Below, in pieces: positions 24,850 to 34,252 of a DNA stretch of 44,403 bases. Under the pieces are notes generated by a model. It was given only the letters and a program-made list of their open reading frames with translations, searched no databases and was not told where the DNA came from. Both the position numbers and the translations under genes were made by a program. The stretch spans positions 1 through 44,403 of the forward strand of contig WGCN01000087.1 in NCBI GenBank assembly GCA_015493745.1, written 5' to 3'. The stretch comes from Calditrichales bacterium. Lineage in GTDB: Bacteria > Calditrichota > Calditrichia > Calditrichales > J004. Each line of letters starts with the position of its first letter. Position 1 is the stretch's first letter.

Positions 24850-27800
24850 ATGGCTAGTGAAACGAAGAAATTCAAATACCCCGGACAACGTGTGGCGATG
24901 GACGGCAACACCGCCGCCATCATGTGTGAACGCGAATCCACCGACGCCGCCGGCGCCTATCCGATTACCCCCTCCACCCAAATGGGTGAATACTGGGCCG
25001 AAAATGCGGCCAAAGGCCATATCAACATCTCCGGACGGCCGCTGATCTTTATCGAGCCTGAGGGTGAACATGCCGCCGCCGCCGTTACCGCCGGACTTTC
25101 CATGACCGGCTTGCGCGCCGCCAACTTCTCTTCCGGTCAGGGCATTGCCTACATGCACGAATCCCTTTATGCCGCCGTGGGCAAGCGCCTCACCTATGTG
25201 CTGAACATGGGCGCCCGGGCCATGACCAAAGCCACTCTTAACGTACACGCCGGACATGATGACTACCATGCCGTGGATGACACCGGCTTCTTTCAGCTTT
25301 TTGCCAAAAATGCCCAGCACGTGGCCGATTTGAACATCATTTCGCACCGTATCGCCGAGCTTTCCCTGACGCCGGGCATTATCGCCCAGGATGGGTTTTT
25401 AACCACGCACCTGATCGAATCCTTTTTGCTGCCGGAACGCGATCTGATCGAAAACTATCTCGGCAAACCGGATGATATCATCCCCACCCCCACCCCGGCC
25501 CAGAAAATCATTTACGGTGAAACCCGCCGCCGCATACCGGAACTGTGGGATGTAGATAACCCGGTAATGGCCGGTATCGTGCAGAATCAGGACTCCTACA
25601 TGCAGAGCGTGGCCGCGCAAAGACCTTATTTCTTCGATCACATTCAGGAACTGACCGAACAGGCCTTTGAGGAATTTTACCAACTGACCGGCCGCCGTTA
25701 TGAACGGGTGATGACCTACAAAGCCGATGACGCCGACTATCTGATTCTGGGACAGGGCAGCCTGATCCCCAGTGCCGAGGTGGTGGCCGACTATCTGCGT
25801 AAAACCCGTAAAATCAAGGTCGGGGTGGTGGATCTGGTTATGTTCCGGCCCTTCCCCGGTGATCTGCTGGCCAAAATCGTTAAGGGGCGCAAGGGGGTGG
25901 CCATCCTGGAACGGCTGGATCAGCCCCTGGCCGCCGACCTGCCGATCATCCGTGAACTGCGGGCCACTTTAAACAAGTGTATCGAAAACGGCGCGGCCAG
26001 GAAGGAAGCCCGTCCCTATCCGGATCTGCCGGCCTATAAACAAAGCGATATGCCGGAGCTCTATTCCGGTTCCTTTGGCATGGGCAGCCGCGACCTGCAA
26101 CCCGAGGGCCTCATCGGCACCATTGAGAACATGCTGCCCGACGGCAAGCATAAAAAACTCTTCTATCTGTCGATTGATTTTATCCGTGAAACGCCTTTTA
26201 CCCCCAAGCAGGAAATCTATCAGGAATCCATTCTGGAAAACTATCCTCATGTTAAGGAACTGGCCATACGCGGCACGGAGAATCCCAATCTGATGCCCGA
26301 CGGCAGCATCACGGTGCGCTTCCACTCCGTGGGTGGCTGGGGCGCTATCACCACCGGCAAGAACCTGGCCATGACCCTGTTTGACCTGTTGGGCTACCAT
26401 ATCAAGGCCAATCCTAAGTACGGTTCGGAAAAAAAGGGACAGCCGACCACCTACTATCTTTCGGCGGCCCCGGAACCGATCCGCGTTAACAGTGAATACT
26501 TTTACGTGGATGTGGTGCTCTCGCCCGATCCCAATGTGTTTAAGCACACCAACGCCATTGCCGGTCTGAAGGATGGCGGCGTGTTTATCATCCAGAGTGA
26601 GCTGGAAACCCCGGAAGCGGTTTGGGCCTCCATCCCCCGCCATTATCAAAAAATGATTATTGAGCGCGAGATCAAGGTTTTCTACCTCGACGGCTTTAAA
26701 ATCGCCCGCGAGGAAGCCCACGACCCCGAACTGCAACTGCGCATGCAGGGTATTGCCTTCCAGGGGGCCTTTTTCGCGGCATCGCCCATTATGAAGCAAA
26801 CCGGCATGACCGATGAAACCCTGTTGGAGGCCATCCACAAGCAGCTCCAGCATAAGTTCGGCTCCAAGGGTGAACGCGTGGTCGAAGATAATATGCACGT
26901 GGTCAAACGCGGTTTCAGCGAAATCACCGAAATTACCGATATGACCGTCTCGGAAAGCGATCTGCCGACCGTGGCCTATCAGGAGCCGCCCATGCCCACG
27001 ATGATGAAGCGGATTCCCAAAAGCAAAACCAACCTGACCGATATTCACCGTTTTTGGGAGCAAACGGGTAACTTTTATCTGCGTGGCGCCGGAAATGATA
27101 ACATCACCGATCCCTTTATCGGCCTGAGCGTTATGCCCGCCGTTTCCTCGCTTTTCCGCGACATGACCGGCATACGCTTCGAGCATCCCGAATGGGTACC
27201 GGAGAACTGTACCGCCTGCGGTAACTGCTACACCGCCTGTCCCGATACGGCCATTCCCGGTCTGGTTTCATCCCTGTACGGCATACTGGACACCGTGCTT
27301 AAACGGGTTAAAAAACAACACGGCGCCTTGCAGTTCCTGCCCAAGGCCGTGCGTCAGTTGGAAGGCAAGGTGCGCGCCCTGCTCAACGAAGCCACCAACA
27401 CCGATCCGGTACACCCTTTGCTGGAAAAGGCCATCGACCAAACCATTAAAGCCAGCAAGCTGGTGGAAAATGAACTGACCGTATTGAAAAAGGAATTTGA
27501 TTGGTTCTGGGATGAACTGGGCGATTTCAAACTGGCCCTGACCCGCCCCTACTATGATCTGCATGAGAAGAAGCAGAAGAACAGCGGCGGGCTGTTCAGC
27601 ATCACCATCAATCCCTACACATGTAAAGGCTGTATGGAGTGTGTGGAAGTTTGTAATGACGATGCTTTGCATCCGGTAAAACAAACGGAAGCCTCCGTTG
27701 ATCTGTTGCGCAAGAACTGGGAACTGTGGCAGGATCTGCCCACCACCCCCGATCAATATATGCGGGTGGAAAACCTGGAAGAAAAGATCGGTGTGCTGGA

Positions 27801-29787
27801 TACGATATTGCTTAAAAAGGAAATCTATCTGGCCCTGGCCAGCGGCGACGGCGCCTGCCTGGGTTGTTCCGAGAAATCGGTCATCCACCTGTTTACGGCC
27901 ACCGTGGAAGCACTGATGCAGCCCCGGGTGGAAAAACACATCAGCTATCTGGACGATCTGATCAAGCGGCTGGAAAAACATATTCAGCTCAAACTGATGG
28001 AAACCGTGGATATCAGTGATTCCGACGCCATGGAACGGGTTGTTGCCAATATGCATGAGGGCGATCTGACCCTGGCCAAGATCACCGATCAACTGGAACA
28101 GGCCGGTGAAGTGGAGCCGATCGACCAGGAGTGGCTGCATCGCGTCACACAGTTAATGGCCAAGCTTAAAAAGCTAAAATGGCGCTATACCGATGGCAAC
28201 ACCGGTAAGGGACGCAGCAGCATGGGTATTATAAATTCCACCGGATGCTCCTCCGTTTGGGGCAGCACCTATCCCTTTAACCCCTATCCCTTCCCCTGGG
28301 CCAACCATCTGTTTCAGGACAGTCCGTCCATGGCCATGGGTATTTTTGAAGGACATATGGCTAAAATGGCCGATGGCTTTAAGGCGGTGCGCATGGCCGA
28401 GCTGGAACTTTCTGGTAAATATGATCCCAACAAACATCCCGAGTTCTTTACCTATTTCAACTGGAATCAGTTTACCGATGAAGAGTGGGAACTTTGCCCG
28501 CCGGTAACAGCTATTGGCGGTGACGGTGCCATGTATGACATCGGTTTTCAAAACCTCTCCCGTCTGATGGCCTCCGGCAAACCGGTGAAGGTTGTCATTC
28601 TTGACACGCAGGTCTATTCCAATACCGGCGGTCAGGCCTGTACTTCCGGTTTTACGGGTCAGATTTCCGACATGGCCCAGTACGGAAAAGCCATACAGGG
28701 TAAGGTGGAAAGCCGCAAGGAGATCGGTTTGATCGCCATCGCCCACCGCACCTCTTATGTGATGCAGGCCAGCCTGGCCAACCCCAGTCACATGATCGAA
28801 GGCTTTATCGACGGCTTGCAGATACGGCGGCCGGCCATCTTCAACCTTTATACCGCCTGCCAGCCCGAGCACGGCATCGCCGACGATTTGGGAACCCACC
28901 AGGCCAAGCTGGTTGTGGAAAGCCGCTCCTATCCCATGTTCCGCTATAACCCCGATGCCGGCAAATCCATCAGCGAACAGCTCGACCTTTCCGGCAACCC
29001 GGATATGGACAGGGACTGGCCCATGTACACCTTGAAATACAAGGAAGACGGACGTGAGAAATCGATGGAACTGCCTTTAACCTTTGCCGACTTCGCCATA
29101 ACCGAAGCGCGCTTCCGCAAACATTTCCGCAAGGTGCCTCATGACGCCTGGACCAGCAACATGGTTCCGCTGCATGAATTCCTGGAAAAGGATGAAAGCG
29201 GGCGCAAGGGTAAGTTCCCCTACATCTGGGCCGTGGATCGCAAGCAACACCTGCAAAGGGTTCTGGTGGCCGATCCCATCGTCCGTTCCTGTGAAGACCG
29301 TCTGGATTTCTGGCACAAGCTGAAAGAGATGGCCGGCATGGATAAGGTGGAAGAAGCGCCGGTGGATGTTGAAAGCAAGGTACGCCAGGAAGTGGTGTCC
29401 AAAATCGCCCAGGGGCTTATGGCCATGGCCAGCGGCGACGGCGCCACGGTTAATTTTGACCTGTCCGCGCCCGCCACAAGCAGCGCCACGGCCAAAACCA
29501 CCGCCAACGGTGACGGCGCAAAATCCGACACCGGTGATTACATGGCGGCCTGGATCGACAGCGATGACTGTACCGCCTGCGATGAATGCATGAACATCAA
29601 CAATAAAATCTTTGCCTATAACAAGGATCACAAGGCTTATGTCAAAGATCCCAAGGGCGGCCCCTACAGCGATATCGTCAAGGCCGCGGAGCGTTGTACG
29701 GCACAGGTGATCCATCCGGGAACACCGGCGGATCGTTCCGAAAAGGATATTGATAAATGGATTGAACGCGGTGAGAAGTTCAATTAA
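24850..29787 (+). CDS. Giant pyruvate/2-oxoacid:ferredoxin oxidoreductase with inserted coiled segments and fused ferredoxin
   Basis: A 1645-aa PFOR; usual single-chain PFORs are about 1170-1230 aa. In order: domain I with YPITPST (37-43); a transketolase-C-like domain; a gamma-like domain (about 485-680); cluster motif C787/C790/C793/C797; an insert of about 120 residues (798-918); cluster motif C925/C928/C931/C935; proximal-cluster cysteines C1003, C1006, C1133 and C1337, with an extra helical segment of about 100 residues (1010-1120) between the second and third; thiamine site GGDGAMYD (1223-1230) and YSNTGG (1256-1261); a linker; and a C-terminal ferredoxin (C1574, C1577, C1580, C1616). 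All catalytic features are present. It should oxidise pyruvate or a related 2-oxoacid to acyl-CoA. It lies between rnfB and rnfC, so I infer that it delivers electrons to Rnf directly. An AGAGG site precedes the ATG. Confidence 0.9.
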   Translation: MASETKKFKYPGQRVAMDGNTAAIMCERESTDAAGAYPITPSTQMGEYWAENAAKGHINISGRPLIFIEPEGEHAAAAVTAGLSMTGLRAANFSSGQGIAYMHESLYAAVGKRLTYVLNMGARAMTKATLNVHAGHDDYHAVDDTGFFQLFAKNAQHVADLNIISHRIAELSLTPGIIAQDGFLTTHLIESFLLPERDLIENYLGKPDDIIPTPTPAQKIIYGETRRRIPELWDVDNPVMAGIVQNQDSYMQSVAAQRPYFFDHIQELTEQAFEEFYQLTGRRYERVMTYKADDADYLILGQGSLIPSAEVVADYLRKTRKIKVGVVDLVMFRPFPGDLLAKIVKGRKGVAILERLDQPLAADLPIIRELRATLNKCIENGAARKEARPYPDLPAYKQSDMPELYSGSFGMGSRDLQPEGLIGTIENMLPDGKHKKLFYLSIDFIRETPFTPKQEIYQESILENYPHVKELAIRGTENPNLMPDGSITVRFHSVGGWGAITTGKNLAMTLFDLLGYHIKANPKYGSEKKGQPTTYYLSAAPEPIRVNSEYFYVDVVLSPDPNVFKHTNAIAGLKDGGVFIIQSELETPEAVWASIPRHYQKMIIEREIKVFYLDGFKIAREEAHDPELQLRMQGIAFQGAFFAASPIMKQTGMTDETLLEAIHKQLQHKFGSKGERVVEDNMHVVKRGFSEITEITDMTVSESDLPTVAYQEPPMPTMMKRIPKSKTNLTDIHRFWEQTGNFYLRGAGNDNITDPFIGLSVMPAVSSLFRDMTGIRFEHPEWVPENCTACGNCYTACPDTAIPGLVSSLYGILDTVLKRVKKQHGALQFLPKAVRQLEGKVRALLNEATNTDPVHPLLEKAIDQTIKASKLVENELTVLKKEFDWFWDELGDFKLALTRPYYDLHEKKQKNSGGLFSITINPYTCKGCMECVEVCNDDALHPVKQTEASVDLLRKNWELWQDLPTTPDQYMRVENLEEKIGVLDTILLKKEIYLALASGDGACLGCSEKSVIHLFTATVEALMQPRVEKHISYLDDLIKRLEKHIQLKLMETVDISDSDAMERVVANMHEGDLTLAKITDQLEQAGEVEPIDQEWLHRVTQLMAKLKKLKWRYTDGNTGKGRSSMGIINSTGCSSVWGSTYPFNPYPFPWANHLFQDSPSMAMGIFEGHMAKMADGFKAVRMAELELSGKYDPNKHPEFFTYFNWNQFTDEEWELCPPVTAIGGDGAMYDIGFQNLSRLMASGKPVKVVILDTQVYSNTGGQACTSGFTGQISDMAQYGKAIQGKVESRKEIGLIAIAHRTSYVMQASLANPSHMIEGFIDGLQIRRPAIFNLYTACQPEHGIADDLGTHQAKLVVESRSYPMFRYNPDAGKSISEQLDLSGNPDMDRDWPMYTLKYKEDGREKSMELPLTFADFAITEARFRKHFRKVPHDAWTSNMVPLHEFLEKDESGRKGKFPYIWAVDRKQHLQRVLVADPIVRSCEDRLDFWHKLKEMAGMDKVEEAPVDVESKVRQEVVSKIAQGLMAMASGDGATVNFDLSAPATSSATAKTTANGDGAKSDTGDYMAAWIDSDDCTACDECMNINNKIFAYNKDHKAYVKDPKGGPYSDIVKAAERCTAQVIHPGTPADRSEKDIDKWIERGEKFN

Positions 29788-29896
29788 GCAGTGACGCCGG
29801 GCGGGGTCGGCAACGGCTCCGCCATTTTATAAAGAAGAGGCTGTTTGGCCTGAATCACGGATTCGGCCGGACATCACCCAAACCATCGGAAATGAA

Positions 29897-31252
29897 ATGT
29901 TATTCGACTTACTGAAAAAGAATCCGACATTCAGGCACGGTATCCATCCGCCTCAATTTAAGGAGGATACCCGGGACAAGCCCATACGGCATTTCCCTTT
30001 TGCACCGGTTATGATCATTCCCCTGGCCCAGCATATCGGCAAACCTTCCGTTCCCGTTGTCAGCGAGGGGCAGGAAGTTACCCGCGGGCAGATGCTGGCC
30101 CGGGCGGATGGCTTTGTGTCCGTGCCCATGCACGCCCCCGCTTCCGGCGTGATAAAAAAAATTGGCCGTGTTCCCAGTATTTCCGGCAAGATGGTTCCGG
30201 GTATTTTTCTGGAACCCTTTCCCGGTTCATCCCAGGAGGTGTTGGAGGGCAAACCGGTTAAGGTGGAAACCTCAACGCCGGAAGAGATCATCAACGCCAT
30301 TCAGAACGCCGGCATTGTCGGCCTGGGCGGAGCGGCTTTTCCCACCCATGTTAAGCTGAAAATACCCGAAGGCAAACATGCCGATACCCTAATCATCAAC
30401 GGCGCCGAGTGCGAGCCCTATCTGACGACCGATCACCGGGTCATGCTGGAGCAGGCCCCGGATATCATTCAGGGGGTGCGCTACCTGCTTAAGGCTACCG
30501 GCGCCGCCCGTGCCATTATCGGTATTGAAAGCAACAAGCCCGATGCCGCCGAAAACCTGAGGAACCATTTACCTCCCGATTTACCCCTGAGTGTGCAGGT
30601 GGTGGAAGTAAAATATCCCCAGGGCGCGGAAAAGATGCTGATCACCGCCATCCTGGGCCGGGAAGTGCCCTCGGGCGGACTGCCCATCGATGTACATACC
30701 GTGGTGGTAAATGTGGCCACCACGGCGGAAATCGGACGGCTGCTGCCCCACGGGCGCGGCATTCAGGAACGGGTGATTACCATAACCGGGCCGGGTATCA
30801 AAAAAAAGGGCAACTATTGGATTCCCATCGGCACGCCGTTGCGTTATATTCTGGAACAGGCCGGTGCCGAGGAAGACATCGACCGCGTATTTATGGGCGG
30901 CCCGATGATGGGCACCGCCGTTTCCAGCCTGGATATCCCCATAACCAAAGGGACTTCCGGCATTGTGGCCTTCCGCGAGGAAGAGGCACGTAAAAAAGAT
31001 GTTAAAATCTACCCCTGTATCCATTGCGGCGCCTGTGTGGATGCCTGTCCGCTTTTCCTGAATCCCTCCAAGCTGGGTATTCTGGCAAAATTCAAAGATT
31101 ACCACACCATGGCTTCCGACTATAACCTGATGGACTGCTTTGAATGTGGAAGCTGTACCTATGTCTGTCCGTCGCATATTCCATTGGTACAGTATTTCCG
31201 GATATCTAAACTGGTTTTACGAAACGAAAAGGCTAAGGCACCCCATGTTTAA
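29897..31252 (+). CDS. rnfC: Rnf complex NADH-binding subunit RnfC (operon 2)
   Basis: A 451-aa RnfC collinear with the copy at 15255. It has the N-terminal RHGIHPPQF and lipoyl-like domain, GLGGAAFPTHVKL and NGAECEPYL of the flavin/NADH domain, TGPGIKKKG, and two cluster motifs (CIHCGACVDACP and CFECGSCTYVCP) near the C-terminus. It should transfer electrons to NAD+. It begins 109 bp after the giant PFOR, where operon 1 has a four-base overlap. It ends eight bases inside rnfD. Confidence 0.95.
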   Translation: MLFDLLKKNPTFRHGIHPPQFKEDTRDKPIRHFPFAPVMIIPLAQHIGKPSVPVVSEGQEVTRGQMLARADGFVSVPMHAPASGVIKKIGRVPSISGKMVPGIFLEPFPGSSQEVLEGKPVKVETSTPEEIINAIQNAGIVGLGGAAFPTHVKLKIPEGKHADTLIINGAECEPYLTTDHRVMLEQAPDIIQGVRYLLKATGAARAIIGIESNKPDAAENLRNHLPPDLPLSVQVVEVKYPQGAEKMLITAILGREVPSGGLPIDVHTVVVNVATTAEIGRLLPHGRGIQERVITITGPGIKKKGNYWIPIGTPLRYILEQAGAEEDIDRVFMGGPMMGTAVSSLDIPITKGTSGIVAFREEEARKKDVKIYPCIHCGACVDACPLFLNPSKLGILAKFKDYHTMASDYNLMDCFECGSCTYVCPSHIPLVQYFRISKLVLRNEKAKAPHV

Positions 31253-32264
31253 GAAGACGCTTCATATAGGCACCTCTCCGCATATCATCGGCGGGAGCAG
31301 TACCGACCAGATTATGCGCAACGTCGTTTTCGCCTTGTTACCGGTGGCCGCTTTCGCGGTGTATACCTTTGGGCTGAGCGCCCTGCTGCTTTTAATCACC
31401 GCCCTGGCCTCCTGTTTGCTAACCGAGTATTTTCTCAATCGCTGGATCGATAAAAGCTCGCCATTAAGCGACTGGTCCGTCACCATCACCGGCTTACTCT
31501 ACGGACTTACCCTGCCTCCCCATCTGCCCTTGTGGATGGTTTTCGTGGGCGGTGTGATTGCCGTGGCCCTGGGAAAATTCATTTTTGGCGGATTGGGCTA
31601 CAACGTATTTAATCCGGCGCTGGTGGGCCGGGCTTTTATTCAGGCAGCCTTTCCCGTGGCCATCACCACCTGGATGGCGCCCTTTTTACCCGACAGGTTC
31701 AGCCATATCCCCGGCTCCACGCTCACTCTGCCTTTTTTGAAACCGGTGTATGATATCACCTCCGGAGCGACTCCCTTGTCGCTGATGAAGTTTGAGCATC
31801 ATACCACGGATACCTATAACCTTTTAATGGGCATGACTTCCGGCTCCACCGGAGAAACCAGCGCCCTGTTAATTCTTTTGGGCGGCCTGTACCTTATCGC
31901 CCGCAAAATGATGAACTGGCGCATCCCTGTGGCCCTGCTGGGCACGGTATACCTTATAAGCACGGTGTTACACTGGAGCAACCCGGATATCTATCCCGGC
32001 GGTCTGTTTATGCTTTTTTCCGGGGGGCTTATGCTGGGGGCCGTTTTTATGGCCACGGACATGGTCGCTTCCCCGATCACCCCGTTGGGCGCCACGGTTT
32101 ACGGCATAATTATAGGCATAATGATTTATGTAATCCGCGTTTGGGGCGGTTTGCCGGAAGGCGTCATGTATGCCATTCTTTTCGGCAATGCAGTTAGCCC
32201 GCATATCGATAATTTTATCCGGCCCAGGGTTTACGGAACCGGCAAACAGTGGAGCAAGTCATGA
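31245..32264 (+). CDS. rnfD: Rnf complex membrane subunit RnfD (operon 2)
   Basis: A 339-aa membrane protein beginning MFKKTLHIGTSPHIIGG. Conserved segments include FGGLGYNVFNPALVGRAF, ITSGATPLSLMK (threonine for covalent FMN) and GGLPEGVMYAILFGN. The frame is open upstream to 31140, but the ATG at 31245 has AAGG six bases before it and matches the family start, giving an eight-base overlap with rnfC. It ends in an ATGA overlap with rnfG. Confidence 0.94.
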   Translation: MFKKTLHIGTSPHIIGGSSTDQIMRNVVFALLPVAAFAVYTFGLSALLLLITALASCLLTEYFLNRWIDKSSPLSDWSVTITGLLYGLTLPPHLPLWMVFVGGVIAVALGKFIFGGLGYNVFNPALVGRAFIQAAFPVAITTWMAPFLPDRFSHIPGSTLTLPFLKPVYDITSGATPLSLMKFEHHTTDTYNLLMGMTSGSTGETSALLILLGGLYLIARKMMNWRIPVALLGTVYLISTVLHWSNPDIYPGGLFMLFSGGLMLGAVFMATDMVASPITPLGATVYGIIIGIMIYVIRVWGGLPEGVMYAILFGNAVSPHIDNFIRPRVYGTGKQWSKS

Positions 32265-32944
32265 CAGTGGACACGATACAACCCGAAAAAAAAGAGGTGG
32301 GCAGTTTTAAAATGTTTCAGGCCATGGTGGGTATAGGCATAATCTGCGCCCTGGCCATTGTAGTCACTTATCAGACAACCCTGCCCGTAATTACCAAAAA
32401 TAAGGCTGAGGCCCTGGAGAAGGCGATCTACAAAGTTTTACCCGGAGCGCAAACCCGTAAAAACTTTCAGTGGGACGGCCAAAAATTTTCCGAGGCTGAT
32501 CCTTCCGATCATAGCCTGAAGGATGTTATTTACACCGGTCTGGATGCCAACGGAGCCATGGTGGGTATCGCTATTGAAGCCAGGGGACAGGGATTTCAGG
32601 ATGCCATACAGGTTCTGTATGGTTTTGATCCCGAAAAACAGGCCATCATCGGCTTTTATGTGCTGGATAGCAGGGAAACGCCGGGACTGGGCGATAAAAT
32701 CGTCTCTGACGCCGCCTTTCAGGAGAACTTTAAGGCCCTGACGGCCCGGCTCGATGAGTCCGGTAAAAAACTGGAGCATGACATTCAAACGGTCAAACAC
32801 GGAACAAAAAGCAAGCCCTGGGAAATCGACGCCATAACCGGCGCCACCATTTCCTCCAAGGCGGTTGGCAACATCTTAAATCACAGCGCGCAATACTGGG
32901 CGCCGATAATCAAGGCCCATATAGACGAATTGAGGACGCATTAA
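32261..32944 (+). CDS. rnfG: Rnf complex flavin subunit RnfG (operon 2)
   Basis: A 227-aa protein with one membrane helix (about residues 19-40) and an FMN domain containing AITGATISSKAV, whose threonine should carry covalent FMN. ARGQGFQDAIQVLYGFDP and RETPGLGDKIV match the operon 1 copy. A GTG at 32249 is in frame, but the ATG at 32261 overlaps the rnfD stop (ATGA) and has GGAG six bases upstream, so I chose it. rnfE starts one base after its stop. Confidence 0.93.
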   Translation: MTVDTIQPEKKEVGSFKMFQAMVGIGIICALAIVVTYQTTLPVITKNKAEALEKAIYKVLPGAQTRKNFQWDGQKFSEADPSDHSLKDVIYTGLDANGAMVGIAIEARGQGFQDAIQVLYGFDPEKQAIIGFYVLDSRETPGLGDKIVSDAAFQENFKALTARLDESGKKLEHDIQTVKHGTKSKPWEIDAITGATISSKAVGNILNHSAQYWAPIIKAHIDELRTH

Positions 32945-32945
32945 A

Positions 32946-33635
32946 ATGGAATCTAAACCCAAAGGAAAACTGGCCGGTTTCTTTCACTTTCCCCAGGGAG
33001 ACGGGCTGAGCACAGATGAATTTATAAAAGGACTCTGGCGGGAGAATCCCGTTCTGGTACAGGTACTGGGCATGTGCCCGACCCTGGCCGTAACCAACTC
33101 CGCCATAAACGCCATGGCCATGGGCCTGGCCACGCTGTTTGTTTTGGTCATGTCCAACATTTTGGTGTCATCCTTAAGGAATGTAATCCCCAAGCAGGTG
33201 CGCATAGCCACCTATATTCTGATCATTGCCACCTTTGTTACCGTGGCGGATTATGTCATCCAGGCCATCAGCCTTGATGTACATAAGGCTCTGGGAGCCT
33301 TTATACCGCTTATCGTGGTAAACTGCATCATCCTGGGACGGGCGGAAGCCTTTGCCTCCAAAAACGGCGTCTGGGCTTCTTTTATGGATGGTCTCGGCAT
33401 GGGTGTGGGTTTTACCTATGCCCTGTTACTTCTGGGCTTTATCCGTGAAATCCTTGGCAGCGGCAGCCTGTTCGGCATCTCCCTGTTTGCCGACAGTTTT
33501 CAGGACTGGGTGATTATGATACTGCCCAGCGGCGGTTTTTTTGCCCTGGCCGGCTGGCTGCTTCTTTTTAACGGTCTGAAGCTCCGTAAAAAACAGGCCC
33601 AACCCGAGCAAACCCGCGAGGAGGTGCTGATATGA
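32946..33635 (+). CDS. rnfE: Rnf complex membrane subunit RnfE (operon 2)
   Basis: A 229-aa protein with an extra polar N-terminus of about 20 residues, then the RnfE core: LGMCPTLAVTNS and VNCIILGRAEAFASKN, each with the membrane iron-site cysteine. About six helices are visible. It overlaps rnfA by four bases (ATGA). Confidence 0.95.
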   Translation: MESKPKGKLAGFFHFPQGDGLSTDEFIKGLWRENPVLVQVLGMCPTLAVTNSAINAMAMGLATLFVLVMSNILVSSLRNVIPKQVRIATYILIIATFVTVADYVIQAISLDVHKALGAFIPLIVVNCIILGRAEAFASKNGVWASFMDGLGMGVGFTYALLLLGFIREILGSGSLFGISLFADSFQDWVIMILPSGGFFALAGWLLLFNGLKLRKKQAQPEQTREEVLI

Positions 33636-34213
33636 AAACCGAATCCCTATGGTTTATCTTTTTAAATGCCAGCTTAATCAACAACTTTGTTTTAGCTTAC
33701 TTTCTCGGTATTTGTCCATTTTTAGGAGTTTCCGGTAAGCTGAGCACCGCCTTCCGCATGGGAATGGCCGTGATCTTTGTTATGCTGATCAGCTCCATGG
33801 CCGCCTATGGTATCCACGCCTTTTTGATTTGGGTGGATGCTCCCTTCCTGCAATTAATTTCTTATATTGTGGTAATCGCCTCAACGGTGCAATTGGTTGA
33901 GATGTTTATCAAGCGCTTCAGCCCCAGCCTGTTCAAGGCGCTGGGTATCTTTCTGCCTTTGATCACCACCAATTGTGCCATTTTGGGACTGGCGCTTTTC
34001 CAAACCAATAAGGGCTACAACTTTATCGAAAGTTTTGTTTTCGCCCTGGGTGCCGGTATCGGTTTTACCCTGGCCCTGGTGCTCATGGCCGGATTGCGTG
34101 AAAAACTGGATTTTGCTGAAATTCCCCTTATCGCCAAAGGCGTAGCCTTAACCCTTTTGGTTGGCGGTATTCTTTCTTTAACCTTTATGGGATTCGCCGG
34201 TTTAGGCGGATGA
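33632..34213 (+). CDS. rnfA: Rnf complex membrane subunit RnfA (operon 2)
   Basis: A 193-aa six-helix protein with NNFVLAYFLGICPFLGVSGK and TTNCAILGLALFQTN, the two cysteine motifs that complete the iron site with RnfE. It is collinear with the copy at 19116. No small Cys-rich gene follows: the frame opened by ATGATCATC at 34210 stops within 20 codons. The ferredoxin-NADP reductase gene begins 39 bp downstream. Confidence 0.95.
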   Translation: MKTESLWFIFLNASLINNFVLAYFLGICPFLGVSGKLSTAFRMGMAVIFVMLISSMAAYGIHAFLIWVDAPFLQLISYIVVIASTVQLVEMFIKRFSPSLFKALGIFLPLITTNCAILGLALFQTNKGYNFIESFVFALGAGIGFTLALVLMAGLREKLDFAEIPLIAKGVALTLLVGGILSLTFMGFAGLGG

Positions 34214-34252
34214 TCATCACTATGAATTTTCAAGACTACAATGGAGGACATC

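Noticed and set aside
25969..27186. A 405-codon minus-strand frame opposite the giant PFOR.
   Set aside because: A shadow frame caused by codon bias; the PFOR frame is certain from its motifs.
10132..34213. The two rnf operons as an assembly duplication.
   Set aside because: The copies differ clearly in sequence, spacing, accessory genes and PFOR activity.
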